Below, piece by piece: positions 1 through 5,737 of a stretch of 11,733 nt of DNA (position 1 is the stretch's first letter; each line of letters starts with the position of its first letter). The stretch is from AM-2324 sp964225135. GTDB lineage: Bacteria > Bacteroidota > Bacteroidia > Chitinophagales > Saprospiraceae. Where the stretch lies: contig CAXQNQ010000282.1 in NCBI GenBank assembly GCA_964225135.1, positions 1 to 11,733 of the forward strand. Direction: 5' to 3'. The notes under the pieces were generated by a model. The model had not been told where the DNA came from. It saw only the letters and a program-made list of their open reading frames with translations, and did no database searches. The translations under genes were made by a program, and so were the position numbers.

Positions 1-45
1 TCAAGCCTAAAACTGTTAAGAATCACCAAATGGTAGATTAGATAC

Positions 46-78
46 AAAAAACAGGTTTGCCCTAGTAGGACAAACCTG
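46..78 (-). terminator. Rho-independent terminator of metK
   Basis: Read on the minus strand, CAGGTTTG and CAAACCTG form a perfect 8-bp stem. An inner CC/GG extension sits beyond one mismatch, the loop is about 5 nt, and six T residues follow directly. It begins 27 nt past the metK stop codon. This is a classic intrinsic terminator and ends the minus-strand block. The remaining bases to the left edge (1-45) show no gene or clear signal. Confidence 0.9.
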
Positions 79-104
79 CTCAAAAATCATAGGTATTATT
101 TCTA

Positions 105-1361
105 TTAAATACCGAAGGCATTTTTTATTTGGTCGACCATATCTAGTTTTTCCCAAGTAAAGGTTTCTACCTCCATAGTTTTTATATTTCCTGACCCATC
201 TTTTAAAGAAACTGTCTTTGTCTCAGATGGTCTTCCCATATGCCCGTAAGCTGCAGAATCCGAATAAATTGGATTACGCAATTTTAATCTTTGCTCAATG
301 GCATAAGGTGTCATATCGAATATTTCGGTTACTTTTTCTGCAATTTCAGCATCTGTCATACCAACTTGAGCCGTTCCATAAGTCTGGATGTAAATATTGG
401 TTGGTTGAGCTACACCAATTGCATAGGACACCTGCACTAATATTTCATTACAAACTCCAGCTGCAACGAGGTTTTTAGCAATATGTCTAGTAGCATAAGC
501 TGCTGAACGATCTACTTTAGAAGGATCTTTTCCAGAGAAGGCTCCTCCCCCATGTGCACCTTTTCCACCGTATGTATCCACAATAATTTTTCTACCAGTC
601 AATCCTGTATCTCCATGTGGTCCTCCGATAATGAATTTACCAGTTGGATTGATATGGTAGGTAATAGCATCATTGAACAAAGCCTGTACAGAATCCTTAC
701 ATAGGGCTTTAACTCTTGGAATCACTATGTTCACCACATCTGCTTTGATTTGAGCCAACATAGCAGCTTCAGAATCAAAATCATCATGCTGAGTAGATAC
801 TACAATGGAATCAATAGCCATAGGTGTATTATCATCCGCATATTTGATGGTCACCTGAGATTTGGAATCTGGACGCAGATAATCCATAACGCCATCCTCT
901 TGCTTACGAATATCAGCTAAAACCATCAAGATTTTATGTGATAAATCTAAAGCTAGAGGCATGTAGTTATCTGTTTCATTAGTAGCATAACCAAACATCA
1001 TACCTTGGTCACCAGCACCTTGTTCTTCTGGCTTAGCTCGGTCAACCCCTTGATTGATATCTTCTGATTGGCCATGGATAGAAGAGAAAATTCCACAAGA
1101 TTCTGCATCGAATTTATAAGCAGACTTAGTATATCCTATACGTTTAATTACATCTCTTGCAATCTGTTGCACATCCAGGTAAGTATTAGTCTTAACCTCT
1201 CCTGCAAGTACTACTTGCCCGGTTGTAACAAGCGTTTCACAAGCTACTTTAGATTGTGGATCAAATGCTAGAAAGTGGTCCACAAGTGCATCTGAAATCT
1301 GATCGGCAACTTTGTCAGGATGTCCTTCTGATACAGATTCTGACGTGAATAAATATGGCAT
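105..1361 (-). CDS. metK: S-adenosylmethionine synthetase (methionine adenosyltransferase)
   Basis: This cytoplasmic enzyme makes S-adenosylmethionine from methionine and ATP, releasing phosphate and diphosphate; SAM is the cell's main methyl donor. The 418-residue protein carries the family signatures: SEGHPDK at residues 11-17 (ATP and metal site), GAGDQG at 115-120, and the glycine-rich GGGAFSGKDPSKVDRSAAYA at 271-290 that binds the triphosphate. The conserved end with AYGHMGRP (371-378) and FTWEKLD (401-407) is also present. It is somewhat longer than the roughly 385-residue E. coli enzyme, as is usual for this branch. The ATG lies about 27 nt downstream of a TATATTTG promoter box and has no Shine-Dalgarno sequence. 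No SAM riboswitch fits in the short leader. It is probably its own transcription unit, downstream of the trpS/FAH genes. Confidence 0.98.
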   Translation of the reverse strand: MPYLFTSESVSEGHPDKVADQISDALVDHFLAFDPQSKVACETLVTTGQVVLAGEVKTNTYLDVQQIARDVIKRIGYTKSAYKFDAESCGIFSSIHGQSEDINQGVDRAKPEEQGAGDQGMMFGYATNETDNYMPLALDLSHKILMVLADIRKQEDGVMDYLRPDSKSQVTIKYADDNTPMAIDSIVVSTQHDDFDSEAAMLAQIKADVVNIVIPRVKALCKDSVQALFNDAITYHINPTGKFIIGGPHGDTGLTGRKIIVDTYGGKGAHGGGAFSGKDPSKVDRSAAYATRHIAKNLVAAGVCNEILVQVSYAIGVAQPTNIYIQTYGTAQVGMTDAEIAEKVTEIFDMTPYAIEQRLKLRNPIYSDSAAYGHMGRPSETKTVSLKDGSGNIKTMEVETFTWEKLDMVDQIKNAFGI

Positions 1362-1387
1362 TTAAAGTGGATTTTTTTGGTAATTGA

Positions 1388-1395
1388 CAAATATA
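1388..1395 (-). promoter_or_regulatory. Candidate metK promoter (-7 box)
   Basis: The minus strand reads TATATTTG, an exact match to the Bacteroidota -7 consensus TAnnTTTG. It predicts a start of transcription near 1382 and a leader of about 20 nt before the metK ATG. I see no good TTG/TTTG -33 element at the usual distance, so strength is uncertain. Confidence 0.55.
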
Positions 1396-1430
1396 AAAAA
1401 AGAATGCTTCTAGCTTATCTATCTGAGCAT
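1395..1430 (-). terminator. Weak candidate terminator after the FAH-family gene
   Basis: On the minus strand ATGCT and AGCAT (1426-1430 and 1404-1408) can pair in a 5-bp stem with a 16-17-nt loop. A TC then a run of seven T follows. The stem is short and the loop large, so termination would be partial at best. The T-run abuts the metK -7 box, so the two transcription units are packed end to start. Confidence 0.3.
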
Positions 1431-1435
1431 AAATA

Positions 1436-2056
1436 TTATCTAACCTGGAAATCAAAACAAAGCTCATCTTTATCGCCAATATGCATAAAACCTTGTAGTT
1501 GATCCCCTGCTTTTACAGGACCTACACCTTCTGGGGTCCCAGTAAAAATAAGGTCCCCCGTTTGTAGGGTAAAGTATTCACTAAGGTAGCAAATGATTTG
1601 GTCAATATTAAACATCATGTGACTAGTATGACCTCGCTGAACCTCTTCGCCATTTTTTTGAAGAGAAAAAGACAATTCCTCTAAATTTAAAGCTGATTTA
1701 TCCATCCATTGACCTATTACGGCAGACTGGTCAAAGGCCTTGGCTACTTCCCAAGGATGCCCATTGGTTTTGCACTTAGCTTGAAGATCTCGTGCAGTGA
1801 AATCTACTCCTAAACCAATTTTTTCATAATAGGTATGTGCAAAGGCGGGTTGGACATGTTTTCCATTTTTACAGATCTTTACTAGTAGTTCTACTTCGTA
1901 ATGCACTTCTTCAGAAAAGTCTGGAATATAAAAGGGTTTGTTCTCTAGTAACAAAGCAGTAGCAGGCTTCATAAAAACCACGGGCTTTGCATTTGGATCT
2001 CCGCCCATTTCTATCACATGTGCCGCATAATTCTTACCTATACAAAAGATCTTCAT
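1436..2056 (-). CDS. Fumarylacetoacetate hydrolase (FAH) family protein, FAHD1/acylpyruvase-like
   Basis: A single-domain member of the FAH superfamily, 206 residues, close in size and layout to FAHD1 and bacterial acylpyruvases. These cleave acylpyruvates or decarboxylate oxaloacetate using a Mg2+ or Mn2+ ion. The opening KIFCIGKNYAAH is the usual lid/start motif. The metal ligands are visible as E54 and E56 in HYEVEL and D85 in GVDFTARD; their spacing matches human FAHD1 (E71, E73, D102, from memory). WEVAKAFDQSA (102-112) and FTGTPEGVG (171-179) complete the active site. The start codon is only 3 nt beyond the trpS stop (TAA GTT ATG), so translation is probably coupled. Substrate cannot be read from sequence; catechol-degradation and oxaloacetate-removal roles are both possible, and nothing around it suggests aromatic catabolism. 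Confidence 0.9.
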   Translation of the reverse strand: MKIFCIGKNYAAHVIEMGGDPNAKPVVFMKPATALLLENKPFYIPDFSEEVHYEVELLVKICKNGKHVQPAFAHTYYEKIGLGVDFTARDLQAKCKTNGHPWEVAKAFDQSAVIGQWMDKSALNLEELSFSLQKNGEEVQRGHTSHMMFNIDQIICYLSEYFTLQTGDLIFTGTPEGVGPVKAGDQLQGFMHIGDKDELCFDFQVR

Positions 2057-2059
2057 AAC

Positions 2060-3064
2060 TTAGAATTTCACATTTGCTAGTCCTGCTAATTCTTTAACCT
2101 CCCGAATCGTTTCCTGGGCAGTCTTCCGAATTTCAGCTGAAGAATGTTTGATCTTATATTTGATATCTTTCTTGTTCGCTAATGCTTCTGCTTTTCGCTC
2201 CTTAAATGTATTAGTCATTTCCACCACTGCATCTGCAACAACAGCTTTGAAATCGCCATATCTTAAGGCCCCTTTCTCATAGGTATCCATCATTTCTTGA
2301 TAGGCTTGATTAGCTCCACATGCTTTCAAGAGCTCAAATAAATTTTGAACGCCTGGACTCATTGTTTTACTGGAGCCATCTCCAGCATCAGTCACTGCAG
2401 ATCGAATTTGCTTGCGTATTCTTGCCTCCTCTCCAAACACGGAAATGTAGTGTTTTTCGCCAGCTGACTTACTCATTTTACGTTCCGGATCAGCAGTTGA
2501 CATGATCTTTGGTGTTTCGGTAAACAAGCATTCTGGAATAGTAAAATATTCTTTATTGACTTGGTTGTTGAATCGCTGTGCAATGGTACGAGTCAATTCT
2601 AGATGTTGTTCTTGATCTTTTCCGACAGGCACGTAATCTGCGTTGTAAATTAGGATATCCGCAGCTTGAAGGATCGGATAAGTAAATAATCCAGCGGAAA
2701 TAAAACCCTCTGACTTTTCAGAACTTTGAGAACTTTTATCTTTGAATTGGGTCATTTGACCTAGACGGCCATAAGGTGTAAAACAATTGAATATCCAGGC
2801 AAGCTCAGCATGTTCAGGCACTAGAGACTGGATGAAAAGATTATCAATATCAACTCCAACACCAATCAAATTGAAAATCAGATCCCAAACATTGTTTTTT
2901 AATTTTTTAGGATCATAAGGCATGGTCATGGCATGGTAATCTACAACGCCATAGAAACAATCATATTCTGCCTGCAGGTCGACCCAATTTTTCACAGCAC
3001 CAAAGTAGTTCCCTAAGTGCATGTCACCGGTCGGTTGAATACAAGATAGAATTCGTTTCTTCAT
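2060..3064 (-). CDS. trpS: Tryptophanyl-tRNA synthetase
   Basis: A class I aminoacyl-tRNA synthetase that charges tRNA-Trp in the cytoplasm. The 334-residue length is the normal bacterial size. It has the two class I signatures: HLGN (HIGH-type) at residues 16-19 within IQPTGDMHLGNYFGA, and KMSKS at 196-200 within DPERKMSKSAGE. Other TrpRS blocks are TPYGRLGQMTQFKDKS (96-111) and YVPVGKDQEQHLELTR (144-159). The frame is open up to an ATG at 3127, but that adds 21 residues unlike any TrpRS and overlaps the 3' end of the upstream gene. The ATG at 3064 puts MKKRILSCIQPTGD at the N-terminus as expected, 16 nt after the RidA stop, so I chose it. It appears co-transcribed with the RidA and FAH-family genes. 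Confidence 0.97.
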   Translation of the reverse strand: MKKRILSCIQPTGDMHLGNYFGAVKNWVDLQAEYDCFYGVVDYHAMTMPYDPKKLKNNVWDLIFNLIGVGVDIDNLFIQSLVPEHAELAWIFNCFTPYGRLGQMTQFKDKSSQSSEKSEGFISAGLFTYPILQAADILIYNADYVPVGKDQEQHLELTRTIAQRFNNQVNKEYFTIPECLFTETPKIMSTADPERKMSKSAGEKHYISVFGEEARIRKQIRSAVTDAGDGSSKTMSPGVQNLFELLKACGANQAYQEMMDTYEKGALRYGDFKAVVADAVVEMTNTFKERKAEALANKKDIKYKIKHSSAEIRKTAQETIREVKELAGLANVKF

Positions 3065-3080
3065 GGATTTAGATTTAAAA

Positions 3081-3551
3081 TTATTGATTGGAGAAGCCTG
3101 CAATAAGTGAAATTTCAACTTGAACAAACTTAGGTAAGTTTGCTACTTCCACGAGCTCTCGAGCAGGTGCCGTATCCTCTTGAAAATATTTCGCATATAC
3201 TCCATTTATTTTGGAGTAATTATTCATATCTGATACAAAAACAGAAACTTTAAGCACATCTTCAAAACTCAGTCCTGCTTCTTCTAGAATGGCTTTCAAA
3301 TTCTGCATGACTTGTTCTGTTTCTGCTTCAACACTTAGCCCATCTGGAAGGGTGTTGGTGCTTGGATCAATAGCGATTTGACCTGATACAAAAAGTATGT
3401 TTCCAAAACGAACAGATTGATTATAAGGACCTACTGGTGCAGGTGCTTGATTGGTATTGATAATGGTTTTCATGTAAGTGCTTTGATTCTGACCGAACGA
3501 TACCATAACTGATGTACAGCAAAGTAAGGAAAAAAGTAGTAAAATTCTCAT
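3081..3551 (-). CDS. RidA family (YjgF/YER057c/UK114) enamine/imine deaminase, possibly exported
   Basis: RidA hydrolyses reactive enamines and imines such as 2-aminoacrylate released by PLP enzymes. Counting from an internal ATG at 3473 gives a 130-residue protein that aligns residue for residue with E. coli RidA: Y17 in GPYNQS, R105 in TAPARELVEV and E120 are kept, while the usual Cys107 is leucine. From the first ATG (3551) there are 26 more residues, in frame: two N-terminal residues with one Arg, a run of about 15 hydrophobic residues, then SFGQ. This looks like a typical Bacteroidota signal peptide cut near FG|Q. I list the long form because chance would rarely produce this extension; the short cytoplasmic form remains a real alternative. 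A poor promoter match (TTTG, 23 nt, TAAGTTG at 3586-3619) would serve either start. A 5-bp hairpin (3553-3565) sits just before the first ATG. Confidence 0.9.
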   Translation of the reverse strand: MRILLLFSLLCCTSVMVSFGQNQSTYMKTIINTNQAPAPVGPYNQSVRFGNILFVSGQIAIDPSTNTLPDGLSVEAETEQVMQNLKAILEEAGLSFEDVLKVSVFVSDMNNYSKINGVYAKYFQEDTAPARELVEVANLPKFVQVEISLIAGFSNQ

Positions 3552-3610
3552 ACCTACAAGGTAGGGATATTGTCCAAAAAGACCTCAACTTATGCCTTAT
3601 AAATAGCGAA

Positions 3611-3639
3611 AGCTCCAAATCGAAAGACCGATAGGAGCT
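3611..3639 (-). terminator. Hairpin between rpmF and the RidA gene (attenuator or weak terminator)
   Basis: The minus strand can fold as AGCTCC, a 1-nt bulge, ATCG, a 6-nt loop, CGAT, 2 unpaired nt, GGAGCT: ten base pairs in all. The next bases are TTCGCTATTTATAAGG, which is AU-rich but not a clean U-run. It lies 27 nt after the rpmF stop. It could terminate poorly, protect the rpmF mRNA 3' end, or process the transcript, giving more bL32 than RidA/TrpS message. Confidence 0.4.
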
Positions 3640-3665
3640 ACCACATTATATCCTTAAAGAAGATT

Positions 3666-3860
3666 TTACTCTTCTATACCTGCTTTGATCAAAATGCGAC
3701 CACGGTACATAGTATTGCCTTCAGCATCTTTGTATGTACGGTGCATTAAGTGCTTTTCACCTGTGTTTTTACAAGTAGCAACATTAGGAGCTGTAGCCAC
3801 ATAGTGCGTTCTACGCTTTCTTTTTCTCTGCTTAGATATCTTACTCTTTGGATGTGCCAT
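3666..3860 (-). CDS. rpmF: 50S ribosomal protein bL32
   Basis: A small, basic ribosomal protein of the large subunit, 64 residues. It begins with the family hallmark MAHPKSKISKQRKRKRR, followed by THY (18-20) and the ATCKNTGEKHLMHR block (28-41). Zinc-binding bL32 has two CxxC pairs; this one has a single cysteine (C30), so it is the zinc-independent form. The start is 50 nt after the DUF177 stop, with no separate strong promoter seen between them. The DUF177-rpmF pairing is conserved across many bacteria, so the two are almost surely co-transcribed from the promoter at 4463-4493. Confidence 0.98.
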   Translation of the reverse strand: MAHPKSKISKQRKRKRRTHYVATAPNVATCKNTGEKHLMHRTYKDAEGNTMYRGRILIKAGIEE

Positions 3861-3910
3861 TTTACACGTTTTTTAAAATCCTATAAAGGTGACCTAAATC
3901 GAGGCCAAAG

Positions 3911-4435
3911 TTAATCTAATTTTATGTCTTTCAAAGCACTCCAGGCTGAATTTGAAGAATTTTCTTCAGTATCCTCCTGCTCGTACTCATTTGCTTCCAG
4001 AGCATCCAACATATCTGGGTTACATTCTAGATCTGCCAAGTCATGAGTTACCACCATCGGAAGCGCTAAATGGATGAATTCATATACATATTGCGACACA
4101 TCAAAATAATCTCTGTCTCTGCTAATATATATCACTTCAAAATCCTCTCGTTCTACTTCTGCGTATTTTATTACGAGATGCTCCTCATGATCTATCGGCA
4201 AACCGAATTCGTCCAAACACCTATCACATGCAATCCTTGCTTCACCAGAAATTTTAAAAAACAGATCAATATGCGCTGCTTTTTTATCCATCTCCAGATC
4301 TACTTGGATCTTACCCTCTTTCAGCCTACTATTATCAAAAGCTTTAAAAAAATCAGTTTGAATATCAAACCTAAACTGGTGTTGCCCTTCACCCAAGCCC
4401 ATCAAAGGGAGCGTAAAGGTATCTTGCTTTTTCAT
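3911..4435 (-). CDS. DUF177 / YceD family protein
   Basis: Member of the DUF177 (YceD, COG1399) family, 174 residues, cytoplasmic. Family members are linked to 23S rRNA accumulation in bacteria and plants, and the gene commonly precedes rpmF, as here. Visible features: C70-x-x-C73 in IACDRCLDEFGLPI, a third cysteine at C138 in LECNPDML, an acidic low-complexity stretch (144-159), and the C-terminal WSALKDIK, matching the usual W-x-x-L-K end. The cysteine pattern suggests metal binding but lacks the full second CxxC pair seen in some relatives. Expression is likely driven by the strong promoter 28 nt upstream of its ATG. Confidence 0.9.
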   Translation of the reverse strand: MKKQDTFTLPLMGLGEGQHQFRFDIQTDFFKAFDNSRLKEGKIQVDLEMDKKAAHIDLFFKISGEARIACDRCLDEFGLPIDHEEHLVIKYAEVEREDFEVIYISRDRDYFDVSQYVYEFIHLALPMVVTHDLADLECNPDMLDALEANEYEQEDTEENSSNSAWSALKDIKLD

Positions 4436-4462
4436 CTTTATGAATATTTTTTAAAGCGGATG

Positions 4463-4493
4463 CAAAGATAATTTTTTTTATCTAAACACTCAA
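4463..4493 (-). promoter_or_regulatory. Promoter of the DUF177-rpmF operon
   Basis: The minus strand has TTG (4491-4493), 20 nt, then TATCTTTG (4463-4470), an exact match to the Bacteroidota consensus TTG/TTTG ... TAnnTTTG. The predicted transcription start is near 4456, giving a leader of about 20 nt before the DUF177 ATG. It is the best promoter in the window, as suits a ribosomal protein operon. Confidence 0.8.
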
Positions 4494-4526
4494 GAATTTT
4501 ATGTCTATTTTATTCAGCTACCTAGA

Positions 4527-5549
4527 TTAATCTTTTTTATAAATCCAAGCCTTATCATTGAATTCATCTCTTATCTGTTCAAATTTGGTTTTGAACTCGG
4601 CTTCTGTTTCGAAAGCATATCTTACAGCTACAGCTGTGGCTTTGCCCCGATCTAATGCAACTGCTTCATATCCATTTTGAATAATCCGTTTGATGAGTGC
4701 TTCAGCATTTTTCTTTTCACCAAATACGCCAACCACAATCTCCGCCTCTTTCCACTGCCTAATTTCTTTTTCTCTTACTACTTCCTCCACCTCCTCTTCT
4801 TCTGGTATTATATCGCCTTCATCATCCCAGCCTTCATAATCATCATTATCCTCTGCTTCTTCTACTTGTTCATCTTGAGGATCCTCAATGACTTGTGAAT
4901 TATAATACTGCAATTTCGGATTTAGTAAATCATCCTTGAATAGGAACAATCCAAAAAGGATAAACAAAGCTACAGTTAGGATAACTGCTAATAGAATATT
5001 GTTTTCAGAACGTTTTTTCTTGGTTTTTGTCCTATACCCTGATGTTTCTACTGGACCAACTTTCAAAACTGGTTCTTCAGATTCGGAAGGAAAATTTAAG
5101 GACGATTGCCTAGAGGAATTGGTGTTACGGATTACAGGAGAGGCTTGCACATCTTCCAATCCAAAGGAATCCGCATTTAAATTATCGTTACTTTGGTAAA
5201 ACTTGAATTGTCCTTGAAAATCTTTCATGAGGCGTCCAAGCTTTGGAAACTCTATGACCTCCTTTTGCTCCAATAGAATAGTAGCTTCTTCAACAAATCG
5301 TTGAATTTCTTGGTCAGCTTGAATTTTTGAGATACTGTATGTCTCCATTAAGAAGGTACTCAATACCCCATCATTTACTACTATTTTTTCATTAAAAGAT
5401 ACCTTTTTTGAGGGAGGACTAACTTTCCCCAATACATGATCGATTTCAGCTCCTGTAGGCTCACCAACAAAGCCACCAAACTCTGGGATGACTACTAAAT
5501 CCCTTTGAAGCAAAATCTCGCCGACACAATCTGCAACTTTAATGTCCAT
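4527..5549 (-). CDS. HU-CCDC81-like and SPOR domain-containing membrane protein
   Basis: A 340-residue protein of a type known in Bacteroidota that joins a HU-like domain to a peptidoglycan-binding SPOR domain. Residues 1-115 hold the HU-CCDC81-type region, with LLQRDLVVIPEFGGFVGE (13-30), PPSKKVSFNEKIVVNDGVL (45-63) and FPKLGRL (101-107). A polar linker ends in a basic stop (TKTKKKR, 174-180), then one membrane segment at about 184-204. After it comes a very acidic stretch (223-262) and a SPOR domain at about 268-340 starting EIVVGVFGEKKNAEAL. With Arg/Lys before and acid after the segment, the HU part should face the cytoplasm and the SPOR domain the periplasm, where SPOR domains bind denuded septal glycan. 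A role linking a cytoplasmic partner to the division site is inference. It is alone in its operon, separated from DUF177 by that gene's promoter. Confidence 0.85.
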   Translation of the reverse strand: MDIKVADCVGEILLQRDLVVIPEFGGFVGEPTGAEIDHVLGKVSPPSKKVSFNEKIVVNDGVLSTFLMETYSISKIQADQEIQRFVEEATILLEQKEVIEFPKLGRLMKDFQGQFKFYQSNDNLNADSFGLEDVQASPVIRNTNSSRQSSLNFPSESEEPVLKVGPVETSGYRTKTKKKRSENNILLAVILTVALFILFGLFLFKDDLLNPKLQYYNSQVIEDPQDEQVEEAEDNDDYEGWDDEGDIIPEEEEVEEVVREKEIRQWKEAEIVVGVFGEKKNAEALIKRIIQNGYEAVALDRGKATAVAVRYAFETEAEFKTKFEQIRDEFNDKAWIYKKD

Positions 5550-5560
5550 GACCTAAAATA

Positions 5561-5598
5561 CTTATAAATAAGAACTTATAATTTAACAATAATAAGTT
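5561..5598. repeat. Cluster of CTTAT/ATAAG half-sites upstream of the HU/SPOR gene
   Basis: Four half-sites lie in 38 nt: CTTAT at 5561-5565, ATAAG at 5568-5572, CTTAT at 5575-5579 and ATAAG at 5592-5596. The first three are spaced exactly 7 nt start to start, and AACTTAT/ATAAGTT (5573-5579 and 5592-5598) form a 7-bp inverted repeat. The cluster begins 12 nt from the HU/SPOR start codon, where an operator would sit. AT-richness makes chance matches easier, so function is uncertain. Confidence 0.35.
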
Positions 5599-5617
5599 TC
5601 TAATTCCATCAATAACT

Positions 5618-5642
5618 GATAAATTGAGCACAATAATTTATC
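5618..5642. repeat. Perfect 8-bp inverted repeat in the divergent intergenic region
   Basis: GATAAATT at 5618-5625 and AATTTATC at 5635-5642 are exact reverse complements separated by 9 nt (centre spacing 17 nt, close to two helical turns). It lies near the middle of the 188-nt gap between two divergent genes. A further GATAAA occurs at 5652-5657. It could be an operator for a dimeric regulator acting on either gene. It has no U-run, so it is not an intrinsic terminator. Confidence 0.4.
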
Positions 5643-5677
5643 CTATGAAAAGATAAACCAAAATTTAGGGATTTTTT

Positions 5678-5712
5678 TTTGCTATACAATTACCAACCAT
5701 ATTTTAATATTG
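5678..5712 (+). promoter_or_regulatory. Candidate promoter of the propeller lipoprotein gene
   Basis: TTTG at 5678-5681 is followed after 23 nt by TAATATTG (5705-5712), which differs from TAnnTTTG at one base. The start of transcription would be near 5719 and the leader about 20 nt. The spacer is at the long end of what is seen in this phylum. Confidence 0.4.
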
Positions 5713-5737
5713 ATCGTCCTTCTAATAAATAGTTATC

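Noticed and set aside
218..478. Open frame on the plus strand inside metK (also one at 1068-1271)
   Set aside because: Antisense to a fully conserved enzyme; the protein is low quality with no motif or promoter.
1362..1435. SAM riboswitch upstream of metK
   Set aside because: Only 74 nt lie between the genes, with a promoter box near the ATG and a weak hairpin; no conserved riboswitch core is visible.
3065..3127. Upstream ATG that would extend trpS by 21 residues
   Set aside because: The added residues do not resemble a TrpRS N-terminus and overlap the 3' end of the RidA gene; the ATG at 3064 gives the expected start.
3421..3618. Second minus-strand open frame overlapping the RidA signal region
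   Set aside because: Out of frame with the conserved RidA core and without any recognisable domain.
3552..3665. tRNA or small RNA gene in the rpmF-ridA gap
   Set aside because: One hairpin only, no cloverleaf, no CCA end and no terminator that would mark a separate RNA.
4070..5199. Plus-strand open frames opposite DUF177 and the HU/SPOR gene (4070-4471, 4677-4898, 4936-5199)
   Set aside because: Shadows of real genes; their Phe/Ile-rich or Ser-rich products come from the AT-rich or acidic codons of the true strand.
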